DNA of 64,000 nt from an uncultured Halomonas sp. (GTDB lineage: Bacteria > Pseudomonadota > Gammaproteobacteria > Pseudomonadales > Halomonadaceae): the NCBI RefSeq assembly GCF_947501415.1, contig NZ_CANMVL010000005.1:45963-109962 (forward strand). Reading direction: 5' to 3'. The notes under the pieces are model-generated. The model did not search any database. It was not told where the DNA came from and worked only from the letters and a program-made list of their open reading frames with translations. Position numbers and translations under genes: made by a program. The first letter of the stretch is position 1; each line of letters opens with the position of its first letter. This document shows, piece by piece, positions 22,807 to 32,797 of this stretch.

Positions 22807-24624
22807 ATGTCGAACACCGAAAAAGATAGTCAGCTCAGCCACATACGGAATTTCTCGATCATCGCCCATATCGATCACGGAAAGTCCACACTGGCCGACC
22901 GGTTGATCCAGACCTGCGGCGGCCTGACCGAACGCGAGCTCAAGGAGCAGGTGCTGGACTCCATGGACCTGGAGCGCGAGCGGGGCATCACCATCAAGGC
23001 ACAGTCGGTCACCCTCGACTACCACTCGCCGGACGGGAACACCTACCAGCTCAACTTCATCGACACCCCCGGGCACGTCGACTTCTCCTATGAGGTCTCG
23101 CGCTCCCTGTATGCCTGTGAGGGCGCCCTGCTGGTAGTGGATGCCGGGCAGGGGGTCGAGGCGCAGTCGGTGGCCAACTGCTACACCGCCATCGAGCAGG
23201 GGCTCGAGGTGTTGCCAGTGCTGAACAAGATGGACCTGCCCCAGGCCGACCCCGACAAGGTCTCCCACGAGATCGAAGAGATCATCGGCCTGGACGCCAC
23301 CGACGCCTGTCAGGTTTCGGCCAAGAGCGGGCTGGGCATCGACGCCCTGCTGGAGCGCCTGGTGCGCGATATCCCGCCGCCCAAGGGGGACCCGGGTGGC
23401 CAGCTTCAGGCGCTGATCATCGACTCCTGGTTCGACAACTATCTGGGGGTGGTATCGCTGGTGCGGATCTTCGACGGCACCCTCAAGAAGGGTGAGAAGA
23501 TCCGTATCAAGTCCACCGGTCGTGACTGGCAGGTCAACGAAGTGGGTATCTTCACCCCACAGCGCCATCAGACCGATGTCCTGCGTGCCGGGGAGGTAGG
23601 CTTCATCGTGGCCGGCATCAAGGAGATCCAGGGGGCGCCGGTGGGCGATACCATCACCCATACCAAGACCCCGGATGTGGCTCGCCTGCCCGGCTTCCAG
23701 AAGGTCAAGCCCCAGGTCTATGCCGGCATGTTCCCGGTCAGTGCCGATGACTACGAGGATTTCCGCGACGCCCTGGAGAAGCTGGCGCTCAACGATGCCT
23801 CCCTGGAGTACGAGCCGGAGAACTCCGATGCCCTGGGCTTCGGTTTCCGGGTCGGCTTCCTCGGCACCCTGCATATGGAGATCATTCAGGAGCGTCTCGA
23901 GCGCGAGTATGATCTGGACCTGCTGACCACCGCGCCCACCGTGGTCTACGAGCTTGTGCTCAAGGATGGCGAGGTGATCTATGTTGCCAACCCCTCCAAG
24001 CTGCCCGATATGGCCGATGTCGAGGAGATGCGCGAGCCCATCGTGCGCGCCAGCATCCTGGTGCCCCAGGAGTTCGTCGGCAATGTCATCACCGAGTGCG
24101 AGCAGCGCCGCGGTACCCAGAAGGACATGCAGTTCCTGGGCAGCCAGATCCAGCTTACCTACGAGCTGCCGATGTCCGAGGTGGTGATGGACTTCTTCGA
24201 CCGCCTCAAGTCGATCTCCAAGGGCTATGCCTCGCTGGAGTACAACTTCGAGCGTTTCGAAGCCGCCAAGCTGGTGCGCCTGGATGTTTTGATCAATGGC
24301 GACAAGGTCGATGCCCTGGCGGTGATCATTCACCGCGATCATGCCCATAGTCGCGGGCGCCTGCTGGTGGAAAAGATGAAGGAGCTGATCCCGCGGCAGA
24401 TGTTCGACGTGGCGATTCAGGCGGCCATCGGCGGCCAGGTGGTGGCCCGCTCCACCGTCAAGGCACTGCGCAAGAACGTGACCGCCAAGTGTTACGGCGG
24501 CGATGTGTCCCGCAAGAAGAAGCTGCTCGAGAAGCAGAAGGCGGGCAAGAAACGCATGAAACAGGTGGGCCGGGTGGAGATTCCCCAGGACGCCTTCCTT
24601 GCCGTGCTCAGGGTCAACGACTGA
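22807..24624 (+). CDS. lepA: Elongation factor 4 (ribosomal back-translocase)
   Basis: A 605-residue translational GTPase of full length. G motifs are AHIDHGKST (G1), the RGITIK switch, DTPGHVD (G3) and NKMDLP (G4). The domain order follows EF-G without domain IV and ends in the LepA-specific basic C-terminal domain ([15 protein letters not shown]). LepA acts on stalled or early-assembly ribosomes. First host gene right of the prophage and probably cotranscribed with lepB, 28 bp downstream. Confidence 0.97.
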   Translation: MSNTEKDSQLSHIRNFSIIAHIDHGKSTLADRLIQTCGGLTERELKEQVLDSMDLERERGITIKAQSVTLDYHSPDGNTYQLNFIDTPGHVDFSYEVSRSLYACEGALLVVDAGQGVEAQSVANCYTAIEQGLEVLPVLNKMDLPQADPDKVSHEIEEIIGLDATDACQVSAKSGLGIDALLERLVRDIPPPKGDPGGQLQALIIDSWFDNYLGVVSLVRIFDGTLKKGEKIRIKSTGRDWQVNEVGIFTPQRHQTDVLRAGEVGFIVAGIKEIQGAPVGDTITHTKTPDVARLPGFQKVKPQVYAGMFPVSADDYEDFRDALEKLALNDASLEYEPENSDALGFGFRVGFLGTLHMEIIQERLEREYDLDLLTTAPTVVYELVLKDGEVIYVANPSKLPDMADVEEMREPIVRASILVPQEFVGNVITECEQRRGTQKDMQFLGSQIQLTYELPMSEVVMDFFDRLKSISKGYASLEYNFERFEAAKLVRLDVLINGDKVDALAVIIHRDHAHSRGRLLVEKMKELIPRQMFDVAIQAAIGGQVVARSTVKALRKNVTAKCYGGDVSRKKKLLEKQKAGKKRMKQVGRVEIPQDAFLAVLRVND

Positions 24625-24652
24625 TTCCACCAGCTAGGGACAACGAACCGCC

Positions 24653-25456
24653 ATGGACTTCTCACTGCTGCTGGTGATTGCCGTTGCCGTCACCGGCGTG
24701 ATAACCCTGCTCAACTATCTCTGGTGGCGTCCGGCGCGTCGCCAGTCACTGCAAGCCGCCGAGGCCGGAACCACCGAAGGCCTGCCGTCCAATGCCCGCG
24801 AACAGGTACTGAAGGAGCCGTGGCCGGTGGACTACGCTCGCTCCTTCTTTCCGGTGCTGCTGGTGGTGCTGGTGCTGAGGAGCTTCGTGGTGGAGCCGTT
24901 CCAGATCCCGTCAGGCTCCATGCGCCCGACACTGGAGATCGGTGACTTCATCCTGGTCAACAAGTTCGCCTATGGGCTCCGCCTGCCGGTGGTGCATACC
25001 GAGATCGTCGATCTGGGTGAACCCGAGCGCGGTGATGTCATGGTGTTTCGCTTCCCCAGCGAGCCTTCGGTCAACTTCATCAAGCGCGTGGTTGGTCTTC
25101 CCGGTGATCGCATCCGTTACGAGGGCAAGCAGCTTTATGTCAACGGAGAGCCGGTGCTCAAGTCGCTGCTGGCCGAAGGGCCGGCCGAGGCGCCGGGAGA
25201 GTTGATGTATGCCGAGCAGCTGGGCGAAGTGGAGCACCGCATCTACAATAATCCGCGAGACCTCGGTCCCCAGATGCGTGAGCTGGTCGTGCCGGAGGGG
25301 CATTACTTCACCATGGGTGATAATCGTGACCACTCCAACGATAGCCGCTACTGGGGGTTTGTGCCGGCAGACAACGTGGTGGGACGTGCCTTTGCCGTAT
25401 GGATGCATTGGGATGGCGGCCTGCCGAGCTTCACCAGCATGCGACTCATTCATTAA
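24653..25456 (+). CDS. lepB: Signal peptidase I
   Basis: A 267-residue inner-membrane protease. Two membrane helices lie near residues 3-21 and 64-80. The catalytic serine is S89 in IPSGSMRPT, and the catalytic lysine is K144 in NFIKRVVGLPGD. The C-terminal box GDNRDHSNDSRYWG is intact. It removes signal peptides in the periplasm. The lepA-lepB-rnc-era order is conserved in gammaproteobacteria. Confidence 0.97.
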   Translation: MDFSLLLVIAVAVTGVITLLNYLWWRPARRQSLQAAEAGTTEGLPSNAREQVLKEPWPVDYARSFFPVLLVVLVLRSFVVEPFQIPSGSMRPTLEIGDFILVNKFAYGLRLPVVHTEIVDLGEPERGDVMVFRFPSEPSVNFIKRVVGLPGDRIRYEGKQLYVNGEPVLKSLLAEGPAEAPGELMYAEQLGEVEHRIYNNPRDLGPQMRELVVPEGHYFTMGDNRDHSNDSRYWGFVPADNVVGRAFAVWMHWDGGLPSFTSMRLIH

Positions 25457-25504
25457 GTGTCTCGTTGTACTTTCAAGACGACAGAATCAGATAACAGGAT
25501 TTTC

Positions 25505-26194
25505 GTGAGCCAAACCCTCAACGCCTTCAGCCGACGTCTCGGCCACGACTTCGGCGACGACACGCTGCTCGAGCTTGCCATGACCCACCGCAGCTATGGT
25601 GGCCAGAACAACGAGCGCCTCGAGTTTCTGGGTGACTCCATCGTCAATTTCGTCATCGCCGAGGCCCTGTTCCGTCGCTTCCCCGAGGCGCGAGAGGGGC
25701 AGCTCTCCCGTCTGCGAGCGCGTCTGGTCAAGGGCCAGACCCTGGCGGAGCTGGCTCGCGAGATGGAATTCGGAGAGCACCTGCGGCTCGGGTCCGGAGA
25801 GATGAAGAGCGGTGGGCATCGTCGTGACTCCATCCTCGCCGATGCGGTCGAGGCGGTGATCGGTGCCATCTATCTCGATGCCGGCATGGAAGCCGTGCGC
25901 GCCCGGATTCTCTCCTGGTATGCGGAACGCCTGGAAGACACCAGTCTGCAGCATACCCAGAAGGACCCCAAGACACGCCTGCAGGAGTTCCTGCAGTCGC
26001 GTCAGGAGCCCCTGCCCCGCTACGAGGTGGTCAGCGTAGAGGGCGAGGCCCATGCCCAGACCTTTACCGTGGAGTGTCATGTGGAACTGCTGCAGGATCA
26101 TACCACCGGCATTGGCTCCAGCCGCCGTCATGCCGAGCAGCAAGCCGCCGAGGTGGCCCTGAAACAGCTTGAGCCAAGAGGAGTCCGGTCATGA
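25505..26194 (+). CDS. rnc: Ribonuclease III
   Basis: A 229-residue protein from GTG 25505, which gives the usual family length; an upstream GTG at 25457 would add 16 atypical residues. The RNase III signature [15 protein letters not shown] is near residues 38-52, a second acidic helix [15 protein letters not shown] carries the other metal ligands, and a double-stranded RNA-binding domain ends [16 protein letters not shown]. It processes rRNA and other duplex RNA. Overlaps era by 4 bp. Confidence 0.95.
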   Translation: MSQTLNAFSRRLGHDFGDDTLLELAMTHRSYGGQNNERLEFLGDSIVNFVIAEALFRRFPEAREGQLSRLRARLVKGQTLAELAREMEFGEHLRLGSGEMKSGGHRRDSILADAVEAVIGAIYLDAGMEAVRARILSWYAERLEDTSLQHTQKDPKTRLQEFLQSRQEPLPRYEVVSVEGEAHAQTFTVECHVELLQDHTTGIGSSRRHAEQQAAEVALKQLEPRGVRS

Positions 26195-27090
26195 CCCAGA
26201 CGTGTGGTTTCGTGGCCATCGTCGGCCGCCCCAACGTCGGCAAGTCCACGCTGATGAACCGTATTCTCGGCCAGAAGGTGTCGATCACCTCGCGGCGGCC
26301 CCAGACGACCCGTCATCAGGTGATGGGCATCAAGACCGAGGAGGAGACCCAGTTCATCTATGTCGACACGCCCGGCATCCATATCATGGCCAAGGATCGC
26401 AACAAGGCGATCAACCGCTTCATGAATCAGGCGGCCGTGCAGGCGCTGCGCGATGTCGACTGTGTGGTGTTCATCATCGACCGCACTCGCTGGAGCGATG
26501 AGGATCAGATCGTTCTGCAGCGCCTCGAGCATGTCAACGCGCCGGTGATTCTGGCCGTCAACAAGGTCGATCGCCTGCAGGACAAGTCCGAGCTCCTGCC
26601 CTGGCTCGAGTCGGTCGGCGCGCGCAGGGACTTTGCCGCCATCGTGCCGATCTCCGCCAAGCACGGCACCAATGTTCCTGAGCTCGAGGTCGAAGTGGCC
26701 AAGCACCTGCCGGAGAGTGTGCACTTCTTCCCCGAGGATCAGATCACCGACAAGAGCCAGCGATTCCTGGCGGCCGAGCTGGTACGCGAAAAGGTCATGC
26801 GCCAGCTTGGCGATGAGCTGCCCTACCAGATGACCGTGGAGATCGAGGAGTTCCGTGACGAGGGCAGGGTGGTGCATATCAGCGCCCTGATCCTGGTGGA
26901 GCGCCAGGGCCAGAAGAAGATCCTGATCGGCGAGAATGGCGAACGCATCAAGAGCATCGGCCGCGAGGCGCGTCTCGATATGGAGCGTGCCCTGGGGGCC
27001 AAGGTGATGCTGAATCTATGGGTCAAGGTCAAGCGCGGCTGGTCCGATGACGAGCGAGCGCTCAAGAGCCTGGGTTACGACCTCGATTGA
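26191..27090 (+). CDS. era: GTPase Era
   Basis: A 299-residue GTPase. G1 [10 protein letters not shown]2 in [10 protein letters not shown]3 DTPGIH, G4 NKVD, followed by a C-terminal KH domain with [16 protein letters not shown]. Era binds the 3' end of 16S rRNA and is needed for 30S assembly. Coupled to rnc by an ATGA overlap and followed 6 bp later by recO. Confidence 0.97.
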   Translation: MTQTCGFVAIVGRPNVGKSTLMNRILGQKVSITSRRPQTTRHQVMGIKTEEETQFIYVDTPGIHIMAKDRNKAINRFMNQAAVQALRDVDCVVFIIDRTRWSDEDQIVLQRLEHVNAPVILAVNKVDRLQDKSELLPWLESVGARRDFAAIVPISAKHGTNVPELEVEVAKHLPESVHFFPEDQITDKSQRFLAAELVREKVMRQLGDELPYQMTVEIEEFRDEGRVVHISALILVERQGQKKILIGENGERIKSIGREARLDMERALGAKVMLNLWVKVKRGWSDDERALKSLGYDLD

Positions 27091-27096
27091 GGTGAC

Positions 27097-27798
27097 ATGA
27101 CCCCCGAGCCGGCTTTCCTGCTGCACAAGCGCCCCTATCGCGAGACCAGTGCGCTGGTGGAGCTGTTGACACTCCGCCACGGTCGGGTGCGGGCCGTCGC
27201 TCAGGGCGTGCAGCGGCCCGGGTCTCGGTCTCGCGGCAGGCTGCAGCCCTTCGCCCCGCTGCATGTGACCTGGGTCGGCGAAGGCGAGCTCAAGCGCCTG
27301 AGGCTGATGGAGAGTCGTGGTGGGGTGGCGCTGCTGGCGGGCGAAGGATTGCTGTGCGGGCTCTATGCCAACGAACTGCTGACACGCACCCTCCCGGTGG
27401 AGTTTCCGGTAGCGGAGGTGTTTGCCTTCTATACCTCGCTGCTCGAGGCCCTTCCCAGGCCCGGCTCACGCGCCGGCGCCCTTCGACGCCTGGAGTTTAC
27501 CCTGCTCGAGTCGCTGGATGCCGCCCCGCGCTTCGTTGCGACCGAGGGTGGCGAGCTCGACCCCCAGGCTCGCTATGTCTACGACGCTGCCAGCCGCGCC
27601 TTCCGCCTCGGCCAGCCGGGGATCGATGGTCGTACCCTGCGCCTGCTCGCCGCCGGTGAGTGGAGTGCGCCGGGACTCGCCGGCCCCGCGAAGGCGGTGG
27701 CTCGCGCCGCCTTGGCGCCACTGCTGGGCAGCCGCCCGCTGCGCTCCCGGGAGCTGATGCGCGAGCTTGCCGAGACCCGGCGTGCCGGGCTTCGCTAG
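27097..27798 (+). CDS. recO: DNA repair protein RecO
   Basis: A 233-residue RecO: N-terminal OB-fold segment (FLLHKRPYRETSALVELLT), a basic loop (QRPGSRSRGRLQPFAPL) and the helical part GLYANELLTRTL. It loads RecA with RecR onto SSB-coated DNA. There is no zinc-cysteine cluster, as in other gammaproteobacterial RecO. Last gene of the rnc-era-recO group; an AAGCTAG-type repeat follows. Confidence 0.93.
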   Translation: MTPEPAFLLHKRPYRETSALVELLTLRHGRVRAVAQGVQRPGSRSRGRLQPFAPLHVTWVGEGELKRLRLMESRGGVALLAGEGLLCGLYANELLTRTLPVEFPVAEVFAFYTSLLEALPRPGSRAGALRRLEFTLLESLDAAPRFVATEGGELDPQARYVYDAASRAFRLGQPGIDGRTLRLLAAGEWSAPGLAGPAKAVARAALAPLLGSRPLRSRELMRELAETRRAGLR

Positions 27799-27843
27799 AA
27801 GCTGGGCCCGGCTTCGTCGGAGCTGTAAGCTATAAGCTTTAAG

Positions 27844-27871
27844 AAGCTAGAAGCTAGAAGCTAGAAGCTAT
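27844..27871. repeat. Tandem AAGCTAG heptamers in the recO-pdxJ gap
   Basis: Three exact AAGCTAG copies at 27844-27864 and a fourth diverged copy, flanked by looser AGCTATAAGCTTTAAG variants from 27822. A similar GGAAGCTGGAAG track follows ppc near 40,140. Both follow a CCCGGCTT(C/T)GTCGG motif, so they look like members of one intergenic repeat family. Confidence 0.7.
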
Positions 27872-27948
27872 AAGTTTCAAGCAACCCACTTGCCGCAAGG
27901 CTTGGCGTCGACATACTGGCTTACGGCTCATTTCAAGGAGACTCTGTT

Positions 27949-28746
27949 ATGCATCCCCCGCGTATCCTGCTTGGCGTCAATATCGACCATATCGCCACCC
28001 TGCGCGAGGCTCGAGGCACTCGCTACCCGGACCCGCTCCAGGCAGCGCTGCTCGCCGAAGAGGCCGGTGCCGATGGCATCACCATCCACCTTCGTGAGGA
28101 TCGCCGGCATATCCAGGAGCGTGATGTTCGCCTGCTGGCGGACGTGCTGAACACCCGCATGAACCTCGAGATCGCGGTGACCGAGGAGATGATGGCCCTG
28201 GCCGAGGAGGTGCGCCCGGCCCATGTCTGCCTGGTGCCGGAAAAGCGCGAAGAGCTTACCACCGAGGGAGGGCTCGATGTGGTCGGTGGTTTCGAGACGA
28301 TTCGCAACGCCTGTCGACGCCTGGCCGCGGCGGGCTGTGAGGTCTCGCTGTTCGTCGACCCCGAGCCGGAGCAGATCGCTGCCGCCGCCAGGGCCGGCGC
28401 GCCGGTCATCGAGCTGCACACCGGTGGTTATGCCGAGGCCTCGGGAGACGAGGCCGTCCGTGAGCATGCGCGACTCGCCGCGGCCGCCGAAATGGCCCTC
28501 GAGCTGGGGCTGGTCGTCAATGCCGGTCATGGCCTGCACTACCATAACGTCGAGGCGGTGGCCGCCATTCCGGGGATCCATGAGCTCAATATCGGTCATG
28601 CCATCATCGCCCGGGCACTGTTCGTGGGCCTCAAGGAGGCGGTTGCCGAGATGAAGCGTCTGGCGATCGCCGGCCAGGAGGCAGGCTTCGTCGCCGCCCT
28701 CGAGGAGCACGACCATGACCATGACCACGATGATCACGTGCACTGA
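27949..28746 (+). CDS. pdxJ: Pyridoxine 5'-phosphate synthase
   Basis: A 265-residue TIM-barrel enzyme that condenses 1-deoxyxylulose 5-phosphate and 3-amino-2-oxopropyl phosphate to PNP. Family motifs are [39 protein letters not shown] and [11 protein letters not shown]. The C-terminus carries an extra His/Asp-rich tail ([14 protein letters not shown]) that is not part of the standard fold and could bind metal. In-frame with acpS downstream, 3 bp apart, as is usual. Confidence 0.95.
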   Translation: MHPPRILLGVNIDHIATLREARGTRYPDPLQAALLAEEAGADGITIHLREDRRHIQERDVRLLADVLNTRMNLEIAVTEEMMALAEEVRPAHVCLVPEKREELTTEGGLDVVGGFETIRNACRRLAAAGCEVSLFVDPEPEQIAAAARAGAPVIELHTGGYAEASGDEAVREHARLAAAAEMALELGLVVNAGHGLHYHNVEAVAAIPGIHELNIGHAIIARALFVGLKEAVAEMKRLAIAGQEAGFVAALEEHDHDHDHDDHVH

Positions 28747-28749
28747 GTC

Positions 28750-29127
28750 ATGATTCTGGGGATCGGCACCGATATCGCCCGGGTGGCGCGTTTCGAGGCG
28801 GCGCTGTCACGCAGGGGCGAGCGCTTTACCCGTCGCCTGCTGGGAGAGGTGGAGCGCGAGCGTGTCCAGGGACACCCAAGGCCCGCAGCCTTCCTGGCCA
28901 AGCGCTTTGCTGCCAAGGAGGCTTTCGTCAAGGCGCTGGGCACCGGGCTGCGTCACGGCATGCGCTGGACCGAGATCCAGGTGGTCAATGATAGCCTCGG
29001 TCGGCCCTCGTTGCTGCTGGCCGGCAAGGCCCATGAGCTGGCGCGCAGCGCCGGTGTGCGGGCCACTCATCTGACCCTGTCCGATGAGGAGGAGTTCGCG
29101 GTCGCCTTCGTGGTGCTGGAGGATTGA
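28750..29127 (+). CDS. acpS: Holo-[acyl-carrier-protein] synthase
   Basis: A 125-residue phosphopantetheinyl transferase: metal-binding D8 in GIGTDIARVARFE and the second site in FAAKEAFVKALGTG. It transfers 4'-phosphopantetheine from CoA to ACP for fatty acid synthesis. Follows pdxJ as in many proteobacteria. Its last 61 bp overlap the 3' end of the opposite-strand sensor kinase gene. Confidence 0.95.
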   Translation: MILGIGTDIARVARFEAALSRRGERFTRRLLGEVERERVQGHPRPAAFLAKRFAAKEAFVKALGTGLRHGMRWTEIQVVNDSLGRPSLLLAGKAHELARSAGVRATHLTLSDEEEFAVAFVVLED

Positions 29128-31787
29128 GCCTCGTCGAGCTGCGCCTTGCGCCACTGGCGCAGCTCCTCCATGGCGTCGGTCAGGTCCCCCATCAGCGGGG
29201 CCATGGCCATGCGTCCGCGGCTGCGCAGGCGCGTTTCCATGGTCTCCGCGAGCAGCCCCAGGCGTGGTGCACCGCAGTAACGACAGGCACCGTTGAGGGC
29301 GTGTATGGCGTCCAGTAACGTCTCATCGTCCCGATCCTCATAGGCCTGGTATATCGCCTTCTCGCTCGCGTCGAGAGAGTCGGCGAGCTGGACGAGCAGC
29401 TGGTGCGCCAGCTGCTCCCGTCCACCGGCCAGTCGCGCGCCTAGAGAGAGATCCACCGCGGCCAGCTCCGATGACCGGACGTCCGCCGGTGAAGTGTCGG
29501 TTGTCATGAGGTGGTCGGGAGCACTCCCCAGGTGGCGACTCAACAGGGCTGCCAGGTCCTTGCCTCCCAGCGGCTTGATCAGCACATCATCCAGGCCACT
29601 GGCCAGCAGCCGACGGCGTTCATCCTCCAGGGCGTGGGCCGTCACGGCGACAATCGGGGTGCGTCGCCACCTCTGGTTCAGGCGGCGCAGCGCTCGGGTC
29701 GCCTCGAGGCCATCCATGCCCGGCATGCGGATATCCATCAGCACCAGGTCGAAGTGTTGCTCACGGCCCAGCGAAACGGCCTGTTCGCCACTGCTGGCCA
29801 GCGTGACCTCCACGCCGGGGCCGGTCAGCAGCTCGCTCAACAGGCGGCGGTTGGAGTCGTTGTCGTCGACGGCGAGTAGCCGCAGGCCGGTGTCGGGCGT
29901 GTCCGCCGAGCGTTCGGTGGCGGCCGCTACGACGTGCTGACCGCTTGCCAGGATGCGTTCGATGGCATCGGCGAATGTGCGCCGGGCTAGCGGCTTGGCC
30001 AGCATCTCGCCCCCGGCGGGCAGCATGAGGTCGGGCAGCTCGAGGGGGCTGGCCGTGCACAGCACGAGCGCGGGGCACTGCAGCTCGACGATCCGTTCTT
30101 GCCAGTGGTGAAGAAGCTCGGGAGCGTAGGGCGGTGCACCCAGGCTGACGATCAGCAGGCTCGGGGGAGGCGGCGAGGCGGTGTCGGCCGGCAGCGGCGT
30201 GGCCCCCCAGCGGCGCAGCAGGTGCAGCAGGGCGTGCCGGCTGGGGGTGTGAGGCTCCTCCGTCAGGATGATCTCGCCCTTCATGTGCAGCTCGGGTGGT
30301 CGTTGCGACTCGGGCTCGCCGGCCAGTGGCAGCGTAAACGAGAAGGTGCTGCCGTGGCCCGGCTCGCTCTGGACTTCGATCTTGCCTCCCATCTGCTCCA
30401 CCAGCTGGCGGCAGATGAAGAGGCCAAGCCCACTGCCCCCGAACTCCCGGCAGTGGCTCGGGGAGGTCTGATGGAAGGCATCGAAGAGGCGCTGCCTGTG
30501 CTCATTCGATAGCCCGATACCGGTGTCAGTCACGCTGATGCGCAGGGTGACGCGGTCCGCCTCGCTCTCTTCCATCATGACCCGGACCAGAACGTCGCCA
30601 TGCTCGGTAAATTTCACCGCATTGCTGACCAGGTTGGTCAGCACCTGGCGAATGCGCATCGGGTCGCCCTGCAGCAGCGATGGCACGTCATCATAGACCA
30701 TGCCGAGCAGTTCCAGCCCCTTCTGCTGGGCCGTGGGAGCCTGTAGTGCCAGGACCTCGTCGACCAGTTCCACCATCTCCACCGGCATTCGCTCGAGCTC
30801 CAGCCTGCCGGCCTCGAGCCTGGAGTAGTCCAGAATATCGTTGACCAGCATCAGCAGGTTGTCACAGGCCCGGTCGACATGTTCCAGCCACTCCCGTTGA
30901 CGGTTATCCAGGGGCGAGCGCCCCAGCAGACGACAGAAGCCGATGATACCGTTGAGGGGCGTGCGGATCTCGTGGCTCATGTTGGCGAGGAACTCCGATT
31001 TCACCCGGTTGGCTTCCACGGCGCGTCGGTGTGCCATGTCGAGCTGCATGTTCTGGATCTCGACGGTCTCCATCGACTCCTCCAGCTCCATGGTGGCCTG
31101 AGCGATCTGGCGCTGCATCTCTTCGCGTGACTCCTGCAGGCGCGAGGCCAGCACATTGATATGGGTATCCAACGGGGGCAGCTCGGGGGGAGAAGGGGGC
31201 AGGGGCTGGGTGCTCTCCTCTCGGGCCAGTTGCGACAGCGTGGCATCGATCTGCCCCAGGGGGTGCTGCAGGCGCCGATAGGTGCTGGCGGTGGCAAGCC
31301 CCAGGATGGCGGCGCCAAGGACAAGCAGCAGACCACTGGCACCCAGCTGTCGGTAGTGGCCCAGCAGCAGCCCGGAGGCATCGACATCCATCACCAGGCG
31401 TGTGGCGTTGTCGTCTGAAAGGGGGTGGGTCATGCGCCAGTGGCCGTTGTTCTGGCGTACGATGCCGCTGGTGTGTACCCGGGGAGCTCCCTGGGTCAGG
31501 CGGCCGACCTCCACCAGTGGCATGCCGCTGGCGTCGATGATGGCGGCGGCCGTGACCTCCCGCAGGCCAAGCAGGTTGGCGGTATGTGTCCTCAGAGTCG
31601 GCAGATCCTCTGCGTGCAACGCGGCCAGCAGGCTAGGCTCGACCAGTGCCGTGGCCTGGTTCAGTTCCGCCTCCAGCTCCGCGTCATGATCATCACGGTG
31701 CAGGGACAGGATGATGACCGCCACGGCGAGCATCAGCAGCAAGGGGAGAACCAGTGTGGTCAGCAGCAGTCGCAGCTTCAGAGGCAT
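29067..31787 (-). CDS. gacS: Hybrid sensor histidine kinase (GacS/BarA type)
   Basis: A 906-residue protein: membrane helix 1 (residues 6-29), a periplasmic sensor, helix 2 (about 148-168), a HAMP-like linker and coiled coil, HisKA with H272 in SHEIRTPLNG, an ATPase domain (NAVKFTEHG, DTGIGLS, GGSGLGLFICRQL), a degenerate receiver-like stretch, a true receiver with LVLMDIRMPGMDG, and an HPt domain with AIHALNGACRYCG. This is the tripartite GacS/BarA layout that signals through GacA/UvrY to CsrA-binding small RNAs. The neighbourhood with cysM-rlmD-relA is the same as gacS in Pseudomonas. Divergent from cysM. Confidence 0.88.
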   Translation of the reverse strand: MPLKLRLLLTTLVLPLLLMLAVAVIILSLHRDDHDAELEAELNQATALVEPSLLAALHAEDLPTLRTHTANLLGLREVTAAAIIDASGMPLVEVGRLTQGAPRVHTSGIVRQNNGHWRMTHPLSDDNATRLVMDVDASGLLLGHYRQLGASGLLLVLGAAILGLATASTYRRLQHPLGQIDATLSQLAREESTQPLPPSPPELPPLDTHINVLASRLQESREEMQRQIAQATMELEESMETVEIQNMQLDMAHRRAVEANRVKSEFLANMSHEIRTPLNGIIGFCRLLGRSPLDNRQREWLEHVDRACDNLLMLVNDILDYSRLEAGRLELERMPVEMVELVDEVLALQAPTAQQKGLELLGMVYDDVPSLLQGDPMRIRQVLTNLVSNAVKFTEHGDVLVRVMMEESEADRVTLRISVTDTGIGLSNEHRQRLFDAFHQTSPSHCREFGGSGLGLFICRQLVEQMGGKIEVQSEPGHGSTFSFTLPLAGEPESQRPPELHMKGEIILTEEPHTPSRHALLHLLRRWGATPLPADTASPPPPSLLIVSLGAPPYAPELLHHWQERIVELQCPALVLCTASPLELPDLMLPAGGEMLAKPLARRTFADAIERILASGQHVVAAATERSADTPDTGLRLLAVDDNDSNRRLLSELLTGPGVEVTLASSGEQAVSLGREQHFDLVLMDIRMPGMDGLEATRALRRLNQRWRRTPIVAVTAHALEDERRRLLASGLDDVLIKPLGGKDLAALLSRHLGSAPDHLMTTDTSPADVRSSELAAVDLSLGARLAGGREQLAHQLLVQLADSLDASEKAIYQAYEDRDDETLLDAIHALNGACRYCGAPRLGLLAETMETRLRSRGRMAMAPLMGDLTDAMEELRQWRKAQLDEAQSSSTTKATANSSSSDRVR

Positions 31788-31837
31788 GGAGGTTTCCGGC
31801 GAAGAGTGAGATGAGGTTCATGGCCGAGTGGAGTGCC

Positions 31838-31866
31838 TGTCCACCCCGGAGCCACACGGATATAAT
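31838..31866 (+). promoter_or_regulatory. Candidate cysM promoter
   Basis: A perfect -10 TATAAT at 31861-31866, 17 bp after TGTCCA (3 of 6 for the -35), about 32 bp before the cysM ATG. It lies in the divergent gacS-cysM gap. Confidence 0.5.
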
Positions 31867-31897
31867 GGTGAAAATACCTTTGGAGAAGGAAGCTTGC

Positions 31898-32794
31898 ATG
31901 CACTTTCCGACCATCGAGGACGTTGTCGGCCAGACGCCGCTGGTGCGCCTCAAGCGCATCGGGGCCGGTCGCAACAATGTGCTGCTGGCCAAACTCGAGG
32001 GTAACAACCCTGCGGGTTCGGTTAAGGACCGGCCTGCCCTGGCCATGCTGGAGCAGGCCGAGGCACGCGGCGAGATCGCCCCGGGCGACACCCTGATCGA
32101 GGCGACGTCGGGGAACACCGGCATCGCCCTCGCCATGGCGGCGGCCATCAAGGGCTATCGCATGGTGCTGATCATGCCCGATAACGCCTCGGAGGAGCGC
32201 AAGCAGTGCATGGCGGCCTACGGTGCCAGGCTGATCACCGTGAGCCAGGAGGGCGGCATGGAGGAGGCCCGTGACCTGGCAGAGGTCATGCTCGCGCGTG
32301 GTGAGGGCAAGCGGCTGGATCAGTTTGCCAACCCCGACAATCCGCTCTCCCACTACCGTGGCACCGGCCCTGAGATCTGGGAGCAGACCGCCGGCAGCGT
32401 GACCCACTTCATCAGCTCGATGGGCACCACCGGTACCATCATGGGGGTTTCCCAGGCCCTCAAGGAGCGCAACCCCGACGTCGAGATCATCGGCCTGCAG
32501 CCCGAGGACGGCGCCAGTATAGCCGGAATTCGCCGCTGGCCCGAGGCGTATCTGCCAAGCATCTTCGATGCCAGTCGCGTCGATCGGGTGCTCGATATCG
32601 GCCAGCACGAGGCCGAAGAGCATATGCGACGCCTGGCTCGGGAGGAGGGCATCCTGGCCGGCGTCAGCTCCGGTGGGGCCCTGGCCGGCGCCCTGCGAGT
32701 CGCCGAGCAGGTCGAAAATGCGGTGATCGTGTTTATCGTCTGCGACCGTGGCGACCGTTACCTTTCCACCGGTCTCTACGCCCCGGAGGGATGA
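31898..32794 (+). CDS. cysM: Cysteine synthase B
   Basis: A 298-residue PLP enzyme starting at ATG 31898 after AGAAGGAAG. The PLP lysine lies in NNPAGSVKDRPA, the typical CysM form (CysK has EPAASVKDR). Phosphate loop EATSGNTGIAL and the GTTGTI motif are present. It makes cysteine from O-acetylserine and sulfide or thiosulfate. Followed 3 bp later by rlmD; cysM-rlmD-relA is a conserved cluster. Confidence 0.95.
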   Translation: MHFPTIEDVVGQTPLVRLKRIGAGRNNVLLAKLEGNNPAGSVKDRPALAMLEQAEARGEIAPGDTLIEATSGNTGIALAMAAAIKGYRMVLIMPDNASEERKQCMAAYGARLITVSQEGGMEEARDLAEVMLARGEGKRLDQFANPDNPLSHYRGTGPEIWEQTAGSVTHFISSMGTTGTIMGVSQALKERNPDVEIIGLQPEDGASIAGIRRWPEAYLPSIFDASRVDRVLDIGQHEAEEHMRRLAREEGILAGVSSGGALAGALRVAEQVENAVIVFIVCDRGDRYLSTGLYAPEG

Positions 32795-32797
32795 GTC

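Noticed and set aside
22735..24630. Very long open frame opposite lepA (631 codons)
   Set aside because: It mirrors lepA codon for codon, a common result of high third-position GC. No ribosome-binding site or recognisable protein.
27844..27871. Possible CRISPR or iteron array
   Set aside because: Heptamers without spacers and no replication gene nearby; better read as an intergenic repeat.
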